DNA of 64,000 nucleotides from Neorhizobium tomejilense (lineage in GTDB: Bacteria > Pseudomonadota > Alphaproteobacteria > Rhizobiales > Rhizobiaceae), in contig PVBG01000017.1 of NCBI GenBank assembly GCA_002968845.1, positions 62,001 through 126,000 of the forward strand. The letters run 5' to 3'. Shown here one piece after another: positions 25,591 to 33,646 of this stretch. Numbering within the stretch: the stretch's first letter is position 1; the number at the start of each line of letters is the position of its first letter. Both the position numbers and the translations under genes were made by a program. Below the pieces are notes generated by a model that was not told where the DNA came from, made no database searches, and saw only the letters and a program-made list of their open reading frames with translations.

Positions 25591-27207
25591 ATGACGCCGC
25601 TTTGCTACAAGGCACTTTCACTGACCGGCGCTCTGCAGCGGTTTGCTTATGCGATCCTGTTGTGGTCGGTCATGACGGCGGCGGCGTCCGCCCATGCATC
25701 CCTCAACACGACCGAGCCGCGCGATGGCTCGGTCGTGTCCACGGCCCCGCGCATGATCGCTCTGACATTCAGCGAGCCTGTCTCGCCGACCAGCCTCAAG
25801 CTCACGCGGCCGGACCGCAGTTCAGTCACTCTCAAAAACTTCGTCCTGAAGGACAGGACGGTCGAGATTACCCCGCCGGACGACCTTTCGGACGGGAGCT
25901 ATCTTCTCTCCTGGCGGGTCGTTTCAGAAGACGGCCACCCGATCGGCGGTTCGGTCGTCTTCTCGATCGGGCGGCCGAACGCCGACGCCCGGGGCGCGGT
26001 GGTCGATATCGACTGGCCGGTCCGCACCGGCCTCTGGATCGGCAAGGTGGCGCTCTATGTCGGTCTCTTCTTCGGGGTCGGCGGCGCTTTTGCCATCCAC
26101 TGGTTCGCGGACGGTTCCGGGAATGCGTTGAGGCAGCTTGTGGTTATCCTCGGCGCCGGCTTTGCAGGTGCTTTGCTTTCGGCGGGCTTTCAGGGCCTCG
26201 ACACGGTGGGCGAGCCTGTTTCGCGGCTTTTCGTGCCGGCCGTCTGGAAGGCGGGAATGGCCACGAGCTTCGGGCCGACCGTCATCTTTGCGATCGCGGC
26301 CCTGGCGCTTGCGGGGCTCGCTCTGGCCAGCGGTCGGGGCAGAGATGCCCGCTGGATATCGATATCCGCCGTCATAACCGCGGCTTTCGCCCTCTGCCTC
26401 AGCGGACACGCGAGTGCGGCAGACCCGCAATGGCTGATGCGCCCGGCCGTTTTCCTGCATGTCGCGGCCATAACTGTCTGGGCCGGCGCGCTGCTGCCGC
26501 TCCTGGCGGAATTCGGAAAAGACAAAGAAGCTGCCGGCGCGGCATTGCATCGCTTCTCGGTCTTCATACCTTGGGCTGTCCTGGTCCTTGCCGTGGCCGG
26601 ATGCGTGCTCGCCGTCGTCCAGGTCCGCACTCCGGCTGGGCTGGTCACGACGGCGTATGGGATCGTATTCCTCGTCAAGCTCGGGCTGCTCGCCCTGCTG
26701 TTTGCCCTGGCAGCCGTCAACCGGTGGAAACTCACCTCATGTTCGAGGAAGGGGGAGCCTGCGGCGATCCGCCAGCTCGTTCGTTCGATCGCTGCGGAGA
26801 CTGTCATCCTGCTCCTCATCTTCGCGGTGGCTGCGACGTGGCGCTTCACGCCGCCTCCACGCACCTTGATCGCCGAAGTCCAGAGGACTGCCGTGGTTCA
26901 CCTGGAGACCAGCAAGGCTGTGGCTGACGTCAGGATCACGCCGGACAGGGTAGGGGAGGTCGCGATCTCCGCGGTCATCGCCAAAAGCGACCGGTCGCCG
27001 CTCGATCCTCAGGAAGTAACGGTCGTGCTGTCGAACCCGGGGGCGGGGATCGAGCCGATAAGGCGCCGAGCAGAGAAAGGCAGGGACGGCTGGGCGGTGC
27101 CTGATATCGTGCTTCCCGTACCCGGGCGGTGGCGACTTCGCCTTGACGTGATCGTCAGCGATTTCGAGATTACCAGGATGGAAGGCGAGATCGAAATCGC
27201 ACCTTGA
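25591..27207 (+). CDS. CopC-CopD fusion copper import/resistance membrane protein
   Basis: A 538-residue fusion. Residues about 30-130 form a CopC beta-barrel: the mature start is HASL after the signal, and SEDGHPIGGSVVFSIG carries the second conserved histidine. Residues about 140-430 form the CopD membrane domain with about eight helices. The last 100 residues make a soluble beta-rich domain resembling YtkA-like proteins. CopC delivers copper and CopD moves it to the cytoplasm in characterised systems. Coupling to YcnI and DUF2946 genes makes a compact copper-handling operon. It may supply copper for anaerobic enzymes, but no site ties it to NnrR. Confidence 0.88.
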   Translation: MTPLCYKALSLTGALQRFAYAILLWSVMTAAASAHASLNTTEPRDGSVVSTAPRMIALTFSEPVSPTSLKLTRPDRSSVTLKNFVLKDRTVEITPPDDLSDGSYLLSWRVVSEDGHPIGGSVVFSIGRPNADARGAVVDIDWPVRTGLWIGKVALYVGLFFGVGGAFAIHWFADGSGNALRQLVVILGAGFAGALLSAGFQGLDTVGEPVSRLFVPAVWKAGMATSFGPTVIFAIAALALAGLALASGRGRDARWISISAVITAAFALCLSGHASAADPQWLMRPAVFLHVAAITVWAGALLPLLAEFGKDKEAAGAALHRFSVFIPWAVLVLAVAGCVLAVVQVRTPAGLVTTAYGIVFLVKLGLLALLFALAAVNRWKLTSCSRKGEPAAIRQLVRSIAAETVILLLIFAVAATWRFTPPPRTLIAEVQRTAVVHLETSKAVADVRITPDRVGEVAISAVIAKSDRSPLDPQEVTVVLSNPGAGIEPIRRRAEKGRDGWAVPDIVLPVPGRWRLRLDVIVSDFEITRMEGEIEIAP

Positions 27208-27219
27208 CCCGACGCCAGC

Positions 27220-27247
27220 CGGACGCTTCTCCAGGGCGGAGCGTCCG
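27220..27247. terminator. Inverted repeat between convergent copper operon and nnrS
   Basis: CGGACGCT and AGCGTCCG form an 8-bp stem with a 12-base loop in the 56-base gap between two convergent genes. No clear T-run follows on either strand, so terminator function is inferred from position. Confidence 0.5.
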
Positions 27248-27263
27248 CAAACCCAACATTCCT

Positions 27264-28481
27264 TTATCCTTCCGCCACCCGCCGCCGCACGCGGCTCAGC
27301 ATCGGTCCGTATTCGAGGACAAAGAGGCCGAACGCGGCAAGCCACGCGGCCCCGGACAGCGAATAGATCAGGCTCGTAAATTCCGGAAAGAGGCCGGCGC
27401 TTGGCCTTAGAAGGGCGCAGAGCACGATTGCCGCATAGCAAGCGACGGTTGTTCGCGATGCGGTCAGGACCCGTCCGGTATGGCCCCGGCTTGCCCTTGT
27501 CATGACGGCGAGCATCATCGTGGTCACGGTTCCGACGCTCAGGACATGGATAGCGGAAGTCTGGTCGAAGAGGTCCACGGCTGCAAGGCCGATCGCAAGG
27601 AACCCCAGCGGTACGAACAGGTAGGCGATATGCAGGATCGTCACCAGCATTTCCGCGGTCGTGGTCCAGCCCCGCCAGCGCGCGAGCCGGATAGCCTGCA
27701 TGGCCGCCGCCAGTCCTGCCGCCCCCGCAACGAGCTTTCCGTCGTCCAGAACGACCCAGGCGGCCAGAGCGGCGACCCCGCACAGGATGGCCGCCGTATC
27801 AAACCGGTCATAGGCGGCGGGGAAATCCGTCCGACCGGTCTTGTTGATCCAGTTGCGGGTGAAGCTCGGGATGATTCGCCCACCCACAACGAGGATCATT
27901 GCGGTATAGGCCGAGAGGGCAAGCTTGATCCCGATGGATGGGTGCTGCCCGCCAGCCACCGCCAGATGATACAGGATGTTTGCAGCGGAGAGCGCGACGA
28001 GGCCGGTGATGACCTTCAGATCCTTCCATTTCCGTCCCGCGACCACTTCGCGCACGCAGATGAAAAGGAGGAGGGGCAGAAAGGCGCTGTCGGCCAGGAT
28101 GGCGGCCATGGTGCCTATAAGGTCGGACAGAAGCAGCGCCAGCCGGCCGGAGACCCAGACGAGAAACAGGAAGACCAGCGGCCAACCGGACACCGGCAGC
28201 CTGCCGGTCCAGTTGGGAACCGCGGTCAGCAGGAAACCGGCAAGCACGGCGCTCGCATAACCGAACAGCATCTCGTGTGCATGCCAACGGACGGTGCCGT
28301 AGGAAACCGCCACGTCGATCAGTCCGGCCAGGCTTGCCATCCACAACAGCATCGCGGCAGCCGCCCAGAGGGCCGACGAGAGAAAGAATGGCCGGAAGCC
28401 GTAGGAGAATATGATGGGGGCGGTTGTGGAAAGTCCCCTCGGGATGCTCCCAGGTCGCCGCCCGGCCGGAATTGTCGTCAT
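27264..28481 (-). CDS. nnrS: NnrS family haem/copper membrane protein
   Basis: A 405-residue protein with about twelve hydrophobic segments matching NnrS throughout, including YGFRPFFLSSALWAA near residues 26-40, HAHEMLFGYASAVLAGFLLTA and RASRGHTGR. Family members bind haem and copper and protect cells from nitrosative stress. The ATG at 28481 has AAGGAG eight bases upstream; the frame extends to 28589 over the promoter. A perfect TTGCG-N4-CGCAA palindrome lies about 60 bases upstream, supporting control by the divergent nnrR product. Confidence 0.92.
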   Translation of the reverse strand: MTTIPAGRRPGSIPRGLSTTAPIIFSYGFRPFFLSSALWAAAAMLLWMASLAGLIDVAVSYGTVRWHAHEMLFGYASAVLAGFLLTAVPNWTGRLPVSGWPLVFLFLVWVSGRLALLLSDLIGTMAAILADSAFLPLLLFICVREVVAGRKWKDLKVITGLVALSAANILYHLAVAGGQHPSIGIKLALSAYTAMILVVGGRIIPSFTRNWINKTGRTDFPAAYDRFDTAAILCGVAALAAWVVLDDGKLVAGAAGLAAAMQAIRLARWRGWTTTAEMLVTILHIAYLFVPLGFLAIGLAAVDLFDQTSAIHVLSVGTVTTMMLAVMTRASRGHTGRVLTASRTTVACYAAIVLCALLRPSAGLFPEFTSLIYSLSGAAWLAAFGLFVLEYGPMLSRVRRRVAEG

Positions 28482-28533
28482 CTTCGGAACTCCTTGTTCG
28501 GCATTCTTGTAGCGGCGGCGGCGCCCCCCTTCA

Positions 28534-28547
28534 TTGCGGCGTCGCAA
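28534..28547. promoter_or_regulatory. NnrR/FNR-type box in the nnrS-nnrR intergenic region
   Basis: TTGCGGCGTCGCAA is a perfect TTGCG-N4-CGCAA palindrome. Its centre lies about 60 bases before nnrS and 107 before nnrR. Placement favours activation of nnrS. Confidence 0.7.
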
Positions 28548-28647
28548 GCAGACGCGGGAATGTTTGCTGCCGGCGCGGCAATAGCGCATCTTCGATCTCG
28601 CCGCGGGCTGTGCTAGGTTCGCGCTGACCGTAGCGGAGCATAGGCCG

Positions 28648-29343
28648 TTGAAGATCGATAAGAGCCTCGTGAGAAGTTTTCCCCTGTTCGAAAGGATGGA
28701 GGATGCAGATACGGAAGCGCTTCTTGCTCACGCGACATCCCGTCGGGTGCCGGTCGGCGAAGCCGTCTTCGAACAAGGAGCGGCCGCGACGCATTTCCAT
28801 CTGCTTCTGCACGGCAGGCTGAAAGTCACCCAGGTCACCGAAGACGGTCAGCAGATCATCGTGCGCGTCGTCCACCCGGGCGATCTCTTTGGTTTTGCCA
28901 AGGCGCTTCAACGCACGGACTATCCCGGCACGGCGATGGCCGTCGCGGAAAGCATCGCGCTTTGCTGGCCGACGGAACTCTGGCCCCAGTTCGTCGATCG
29001 AAATCCCCGCCTCGCGGTTACCGCCATGCAGACGATCGGGCAGCGCCTGGAAGAAGCCCATGCCCGCATCCGCGAAATGTCGACGCAGGAGGTCGAGCAG
29101 CGGGTCGCCCACGCGGTTCTGAGACTGGCCAAGCATGCGGGCCGCAAGGAAGGTGACGCGGTGCGGATCGACTTCCCGATCTCCCGGCAGGACATAGCCG
29201 AGATGACCGGCACGACGCTGCATACCGTCTCGAGGATCATGAGCGCATGGGAGGCGAAAGGCCTGGTCGAAGGCGGGCGCCAGAAGCTGCTGGTGAAGGA
29301 TGCCGAGGGCCTGCTGGCGCTGGCCGAAAGCACGAAGGGATAG
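28648..29343 (+). CDS. nnrR: NnrR, CRP/FNR-family nitric-oxide-responsive regulator
   Basis: A 231-residue regulator with sensory barrel (residues about 10-125) and winged helix (ISRQDIAEMTGTTLHTVSRIMSAWE) at about 175-200. The four FNR cysteines are absent, as in NnrR/DNR-type proteins, which sense NO through haem. It sits between nnrS and a nor-linked gene group, the classic NnrR position. The start is TTG 28648 with GGAG nine bases upstream; no in-frame ATG gives a full barrel. Target palindromes TTG-N8-CAA occur in front of nnrS, hemN, norC, norE, ubiT and ubiD in this window. Confidence 0.87.
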   Translation: MKIDKSLVRSFPLFERMEDADTEALLAHATSRRVPVGEAVFEQGAAATHFHLLLHGRLKVTQVTEDGQQIIVRVVHPGDLFGFAKALQRTDYPGTAMAVAESIALCWPTELWPQFVDRNPRLAVTAMQTIGQRLEEAHARIREMSTQEVEQRVAHAVLRLAKHAGRKEGDAVRIDFPISRQDIAEMTGTTLHTVSRIMSAWEAKGLVEGGRQKLLVKDAEGLLALAESTKG

Positions 29344-29383
29344 GCGTTTCTGAAACGGGCGCCGGACAACCCGGCAAGATGCC

Positions 29384-29584
29384 TCAGATCTCCCGGGTGA
29401 TCGACTCGCTCAGGCGCTCGATTTCCTCGATGATGAACAAGGCCGGATCGTCTGCAGCGCCGGATGCTACCATCTCGTAGACCGCATGGCGCTTGTCCCG
29501 GACATTTCCCGCATGCGAAACGAGCGGCGCCCTATTGCGGTGCCGGGCCTCTCCCCAGCGCCTGATCAGCGTTAGAAGCTTCAT
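29384..29584 (-). CDS. Small hypothetical protein in the nor-linked group
   Basis: A 66-residue soluble, charged protein (MKLLTLIRRWGEARHRNRAPL). Its ATG overlaps the stop of the upstream DUF59 gene (ATGA), indicating translational coupling; an in-frame extension to 29608 lies inside that gene. It contains a helical segment near the C-terminus (ALFIIEEIERLSESI). No family is recognised. It is the last gene of a five-gene minus-strand group starting at 32028, convergent with nnrR. Confidence 0.65.
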   Translation of the reverse strand: MKLLTLIRRWGEARHRNRAPLVSHAGNVRDKRHAVYEMVASGAADDPALFIIEEIERLSESITREI

Positions 29585-29877
29585 GGCGTCATCATCGAGG
29601 GGTCCCACGGCGGGTCGTAGGTCAGCTCCACCTCGACGCTCGTCACGCCCGCGACCGATGCGGCACAGGCCTGGATGGCTTCCTTCAGAAAGGTCGAGGC
29701 GGGGCAGCCTTTCGTCGTGGTCGTCATCGATATGTGCATGTCGCCGGCCTGATCCGCCTCGATGCGGTAGATCAGGCCCATGTCCACGACGCTGCGTCCC
29801 ATCTCCGGATCGATGACCATGGAGAGCTGTTGCCTGACCTGTTCGATCAGGTTGGCCTGCTCGGACGTGTCAGGCAT
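29581..29877 (-). CDS. DUF59/MIP18-family metal-sulfur cluster assembly protein
   Basis: A 98-residue protein with the DUF59 pattern VIDPEMGRSVVDMGLIYRI at about residues 20-40 and the conserved cysteine in TTTTKGCPAS near residue 58. Relatives (PaaD, SufT, MIP18) help build or insert iron-sulfur clusters. AAGGG lies seven bases before the ATG at 29877, which overlaps the upstream DUF2249 gene. Location within NO-response genes suggests repair or maturation of clusters damaged by NO; that role is inference. Confidence 0.82.
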   Translation of the reverse strand: MPDTSEQANLIEQVRQQLSMVIDPEMGRSVVDMGLIYRIEADQAGDMHISMTTTTKGCPASTFLKEAIQACAASVAGVTSVEVELTYDPPWDPSMMTP

Positions 29878-30391
29878 CGGCAATCCCTTTGCCGATGCGG
29901 ATCATGATGCGGTAGGCGCTGCCGTCCCGATCGAAGTTGCCCACCCATTGATGGCCCCGGCGCGTCAGTTCCGGGAACAGGAAGACCGGCTCGCGTGCCA
30001 GCACCGCGAAGATCACTTCGCCCGCGTCGAGCGCTTCGGCCGCGCCGAGAATTCGCTGCATCGGCTCCGGCGGATCAAGGTCGGAAAGGTCGAGTTGCAC
30101 GGACGGCTCCGCCCACAGTTCGGGCGAGACCGCGTTTTCGGAGAGCGCGATCGCTTCTTGCCGGCGGGGCGTGAAGCGGACCTCGAAATCCCCACCGTCG
30201 AGTTCGAAAACGGCGTGATCGAAGCCCCTGGCATCCATGACGCGATAGAGGGGTTGCGGCTTGAAGGGCGCGAGCAGCCTCAGTCCCTGACCGGGCTGCA
30301 GCGTCCCGACCGCCGTCATGATCGCTTCGAACGGTTCGCCGCCGTTCTTCAGGATCGGCCTGACATCGAGTTCCTTGAATTCCTGGGTCAT
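29870..30391 (-). CDS. DUF2249 double-domain protein
   Basis: A 173-residue soluble protein. The N-terminal half (ELDVRPILKNGGEPFEAIMTAVGTLQPGQGLRLLAPFKPQPLYRVMDARG) matches DUF2249, a TusA-like fold, and the C-terminal half carries ELTRRGHQWVGNFDRDG. DUF2249 proteins are frequent near NO-reductase and hemerythrin genes but have no proven activity. The ATG at 30391 overlaps the preceding membrane-protein stop by four bases. An upstream extension to 30703 is antisense-like and was rejected. Confidence 0.78.
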   Translation of the reverse strand: MTQEFKELDVRPILKNGGEPFEAIMTAVGTLQPGQGLRLLAPFKPQPLYRVMDARGFDHAVFELDGGDFEVRFTPRRQEAIALSENAVSPELWAEPSVQLDLSDLDPPEPMQRILGAAEALDAGEVIFAVLAREPVFLFPELTRRGHQWVGNFDRDGSAYRIMIRIGKGIADA

Positions 30392-31746
30392 CGTGACCTC
30401 CCGTTGAAGCTTGGTAAGATGAGCCGCCGTGCGGCGACGGCCGATGGCAACCGGGTCGCGGCCGGGACCATGACGAGGCGGCGGGCCTGGATGAACTCGA
30501 AGGCGAGAGCGCAGACAGCCGTGAGCTGAGCGAATGTAGCCGCCCTGAACATGTCCGGCATGTCGAGGATCAGGAGCGCGGTCGCCGTTGCCGTCGCGGT
30601 GAAATAGAGCCCGAACCACAGGGATGCCCGCCGCTCGTTGACGAGGTCCTGGACGCGCGGGACGGCTGTGCGGCCAAGCACGGGGCCGTAAAACTCCAGC
30701 CACGTCATGAATGCCACGATTTTATAGAGCTGCCCGAGGCCGAGCCCGGTCAGCCAGCCGAACGTGAAGAGATAGGCGACGGGCATCACCATCTCAGGCA
30801 GATTGCCGATGACGATCGAGGCGGCGAAAAGAACGAAGCAGAGCACCAGCATGCCGATCGCCACCAGGCTCGCGACCACGTTCAGTTCCACGGACTTGCG
30901 TTTCCGCTCGCGGAAGATCGAGTGGATATCGATGGCGTAGAAAAGAGCGGCAAGTCCCGAGAGTGCTATCGCCAGGTGAAGCGGCCAGTCCGCAGGCAAG
31001 CCGGCTCCGTCGGAGAAAATGCCACAGCCGGCGGCCACGAGAGCGGCGGCCGATAGCCAGCCGATCGCCCGGCTTGTCCCGCGCGTCCTTTCGGGCGACA
31101 GCAGGAACATCGTCAGGAGGCGATAGCTGACGCCGATCGCGGTGATGGTCATCCATCCGAAAAGGCCGAGATAGGCGTGCGCCGGTCCGACCGAGAGCAG
31201 CAGCCCGACGAGACGCGGATCATCGGTGAGGCCGGAGAGGAAAAGGGCAAACAGCAGCCCGACCAGCGCCGTAACGATCAATGGCACGCAGCCGAGCGCG
31301 ACGAACTTTGCCGGCAGTGAGTACGGCCGCGCTGCCGCGAGCGTGCCTGCGACCATCCAGCAGAGGCTCGCGAATGCCGCCGTCAGGAGAAGGCCTCCGG
31401 CCGGCAGCGCCCATGTCCACAGGGGCACGATATCGGCCAGCCCCAGAAACCCGCCGAGCAACAGGAGGAGCCCGATCATGGTCAGCAGCAAGGCGGGCAG
31501 GGCGAGATGGGGGGATTGCAGCTGTCGCGAGGCGATTACCGGCACGAACTGAAGCAGCGATCCGGCAAACAGGAGACCGAGCCAGCCGATCGCGATCAGG
31601 TGGACGATCACCAGCGAGGCCGGGTCGTCGATGGGAGCGGACGGATATCCGAAACCCGATATCGTCAAGGCCAGCCCGGCGACCAGGCAGACGAGTGCCG
31701 TCGCGAAATAGGACATCGTCCAGGGGGAGAGAGTGGCGCCGGGCAT
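30388..31746 (-). CDS. Polytopic membrane protein of the NO-response group (NnrS/oxidase subunit I-like)
   Basis: A 452-residue protein with about twelve hydrophobic segments from MSYFATALVCLVAGLALTIS onwards. Histidines fall within or beside membrane segments (LVIVHLIAIGWLGLLFAGSLL and GPAHAYLGLFGW), reminiscent of haem-copper oxidase subunit I-like and NnrS-like proteins, so haem or copper binding is possible. It is coupled to the DUF2249 gene downstream (ATGA overlap) and follows another DUF2249 gene by 12 bases. I do not recognise a named gene; a role in NO or copper metabolism is inferred from context. Confidence 0.75.
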   Translation of the reverse strand: MPGATLSPWTMSYFATALVCLVAGLALTISGFGYPSAPIDDPASLVIVHLIAIGWLGLLFAGSLLQFVPVIASRQLQSPHLALPALLLTMIGLLLLLGGFLGLADIVPLWTWALPAGGLLLTAAFASLCWMVAGTLAAARPYSLPAKFVALGCVPLIVTALVGLLFALFLSGLTDDPRLVGLLLSVGPAHAYLGLFGWMTITAIGVSYRLLTMFLLSPERTRGTSRAIGWLSAAALVAAGCGIFSDGAGLPADWPLHLAIALSGLAALFYAIDIHSIFRERKRKSVELNVVASLVAIGMLVLCFVLFAASIVIGNLPEMVMPVAYLFTFGWLTGLGLGQLYKIVAFMTWLEFYGPVLGRTAVPRVQDLVNERRASLWFGLYFTATATATALLILDMPDMFRAATFAQLTAVCALAFEFIQARRLVMVPAATRLPSAVAARRLILPSFNGRSR

Positions 31747-31758
31747 GGCTTTCGTCTT

Positions 31759-32028
31759 TCAATGTCCGCAGCAGCAGTCGCAGCCGGAGCTTTGTGCCCG
31801 CTGGATTTCGACGCGCCAGAGATCCGGACCCTGTTCGAGATATTGCCAGTCGAACTCTTCCGGATACCGGCTCTCGATCTGGTAGTGCAGCGGCCGCGGA
31901 TCATGGTCGCTGGTGACATGCATGACGCCGCCGGGGATGAGGGACGTCAGCACGCCAAAAATCTTCGGATGACGTTCGGCGGGAGCGAGCGTCCTGACGT
32001 CGATGGAGGGGATCTCAATATCCGACAT
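31759..32028 (-). CDS. DUF2249 small protein with C-terminal CxCCCxH metal-binding-like tail
   Basis: An 89-residue single-domain DUF2249 protein (IDVRTLAPAERHPKIFGVLTSLIPGGVMHVTSDHDP). The C-terminus is SSGCDCCCGH, a dense cysteine/histidine tail that looks suited to metal binding. It is the first gene of the five-gene group that continues with the membrane protein, the larger DUF2249 protein, DUF59 and the small ORF. Its promoter is divergent from hemN and contains two TTG-N8-CAA palindromes. Confidence 0.8.
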   Translation of the reverse strand: MSDIEIPSIDVRTLAPAERHPKIFGVLTSLIPGGVMHVTSDHDPRPLHYQIESRYPEEFDWQYLEQGPDLWRVEIQRAQSSGCDCCCGH

Positions 32029-32115
32029 GGTTTGTTCTGGGCCTTTCGAGCTGGTGCAGCGGCCTGGCCGATCCCGGCCGCCTCGATGGCTTAGCAGCGG
32101 CGCGATCGACGGAAT

Positions 32116-32129
32116 TTGCGTCGGGACAA
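32116..32129. promoter_or_regulatory. NnrR/FNR-type box 1 between the DUF2249 gene and hemN
   Basis: TTGCGTCGGGACAA fits TTG-N8-CAA; the left half-site TTGCG is canonical. Its centre is about 106 bases before hemN and 94 before the divergent DUF2249 gene. Confidence 0.55.
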
Positions 32130-32156
32130 ATATTTTCCAGAAAGGGGACGCTGTCG

Positions 32157-32170
32157 TTGATTTTGCACAA
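32157..32170. promoter_or_regulatory. NnrR/FNR-type box 2 between the DUF2249 gene and hemN
   Basis: TTGATTTTGCACAA fits TTG-N8-CAA with a consensus FNR left half-site (TTGAT). Its centre lies 41 bases from box 1, about four helical turns, and about 65 before hemN. The FNR-like half may allow a low-oxygen regulator as well as NnrR to act here. Confidence 0.55.
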
Positions 32171-32228
32171 AGAGGGGCGGGTGCCGGGCAGCTAAATGCT
32201 CTTTGAAGAAAACCGAAAGGAGCCCGAC

Positions 32229-33581
32229 ATGTCCGCAGCGATAATCGAGAAATATGGCGATGCACGGCTGCCGCGCTACACGAGCTATCCGACGGCTCCG
32301 AACTTCAGCCCGGATTTCGATGCCCTCGACTATCCGGGATGGCTGAAGGCGTTGCCCGAAGGACAGCCAACCTCGCTCTACATCCACATCCCCTTCTGTC
32401 GGTCGATGTGCTGGTATTGCGGCTGTCACACGACGATCACCGAGCGCGACAGGCCCATTCTCGACTATATCGAGACATTGCACCGGGAGATCGAGCTTCT
32501 GGCGTCCGCCAGGGACGACGGCTTCAGCGTCGGGGAAATCCACTTCGGCGGCGGCACGCCGACGATCATCAAGCCGGAGGAATTCATCGCGCTGATGGAT
32601 GCGTTTCGCGACCGTCTCGGTTTTGCGGGTGTCGTCAATGCCGCAGTCGAAATCGATCCGCGAACCTTGACCGGGGAGATGGCGGTTGCGCTCGGCCAGT
32701 CGGGCGTCACCCGCGCAAGCCTTGGGGTCCAGAGCTTCGATCCGAAGGTCCAGACGGCGATCAACCGCATTCAGAGCGTCGAGACGACGATGGATGCGGT
32801 CGAGCATCTTCGCCGTAACGACATCAACGCGATCAACTTCGACCTTATCTATGGGCTGCCGTTTCAGACGGTCGAATCCTGCGTCGAGACGGTCGAAGCG
32901 GCTGTCCGCATGCGCCCGGACCGCCTAGCCGTCTTCGGCTATGCGCATATCCCGAGCTTCAAGAAGCACCAGCGGCTCATCGACGAGGCGGCGCTTCCCG
33001 ACGCACGGGAACGCGCGCTTCAGGCATCCGCGATATCAGACGCCCTGGTGGCGGCAGGATATGTCAGGATCGGTCTCGACCATTTCGCGCTGCCGGGCGA
33101 CGACCTCTCGCTGGCGCAGGCCGAAGGCCGGCTGCATCGGAATTTCCAGGGATACACGACGGACGCCTGCGACGCCCTGATAGGCCTCGGGGCGTCGTCG
33201 ATCGGCCGGTTGCCGCAAGGGTATATCCAGAATGAGGTTCCGCCGGGCCTCTATGCGACCCGGGTGTCGAAAGGCGAACTGCCGGTCGCCAAGGGCTACC
33301 GCCTCACACCGGAGGATCGTTTGCGCGGCGAGGTGATCGAGAGGCTGATGTGCGACTTTGCGGTGGATGTTGCGTCCCTTGCGGCAGCGCATGGCTTCGA
33401 TGCCGAGCTTCTGCTGCGGGGCAACGATCGGCTCGATGAGCTGGAACGAGACGGCCTGATCGAACGCCAGGGCGGCGGCGTCCGCGTCTCGGAGGATCAC
33501 CGGTTCATCGTCAGAGCCGCGGCCTCCGCATTCGATGCCTATCTGAACAGAAGCGGCAGATCGTTCAGCAAGGCGGCATAG
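32229..33581 (+). CDS. hemN: HemN, oxygen-independent coproporphyrinogen III dehydrogenase
   Basis: A 450-residue radical-SAM enzyme that converts coproporphyrinogen III to protoporphyrinogen IX without oxygen, supplying haem for anaerobic respiration. The cluster motif CxxxCxxCxC (HIPFCRSMCWYCGC) lies near residues 56-69, and HFGGGTPT follows. The N-terminal tyrosine-rich stretch RYTSYPTAPNF is typical of true HemN rather than HemW. GAAAGGAG lies before the ATG at 32229; an earlier in-frame ATG (32196) lacks it. Two NnrR/FNR-type boxes in the promoter fit low-oxygen or NO induction. Confidence 0.93.
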   Translation: MSAAIIEKYGDARLPRYTSYPTAPNFSPDFDALDYPGWLKALPEGQPTSLYIHIPFCRSMCWYCGCHTTITERDRPILDYIETLHREIELLASARDDGFSVGEIHFGGGTPTIIKPEEFIALMDAFRDRLGFAGVVNAAVEIDPRTLTGEMAVALGQSGVTRASLGVQSFDPKVQTAINRIQSVETTMDAVEHLRRNDINAINFDLIYGLPFQTVESCVETVEAAVRMRPDRLAVFGYAHIPSFKKHQRLIDEAALPDARERALQASAISDALVAAGYVRIGLDHFALPGDDLSLAQAEGRLHRNFQGYTTDACDALIGLGASSIGRLPQGYIQNEVPPGLYATRVSKGELPVAKGYRLTPEDRLRGEVIERLMCDFAVDVASLAAAHGFDAELLLRGNDRLDELERDGLIERQGGGVRVSEDHRFIVRAAASAFDAYLNRSGRSFSKAA

Positions 33582-33596
33582 GGTTCAGAACGGGAA

Positions 33597-33632
33597 ATGG
33601 AGGTCCGGCTATCCGCCGAGCCGGACCTCCAT
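33597..33632. terminator. Bidirectional hairpin between hemN and norD
   Basis: A 14-bp perfect stem (ATGGAGGTCCGGCT and its complement) with an 8-base loop fills the 65-base gap between the convergent hemN and norD genes. A strong T-run is missing, but stem strength and position support two-way termination. Confidence 0.75.
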
Positions 33633-33646
33633 GCGGCCGGGCTCCC

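Noticed and set aside
32091-32807. 238-residue minus-strand frame covering the start of hemN
   Set aside because: It would run opposite the radical-SAM motif of hemN and across both regulatory boxes; shadow of hemN.
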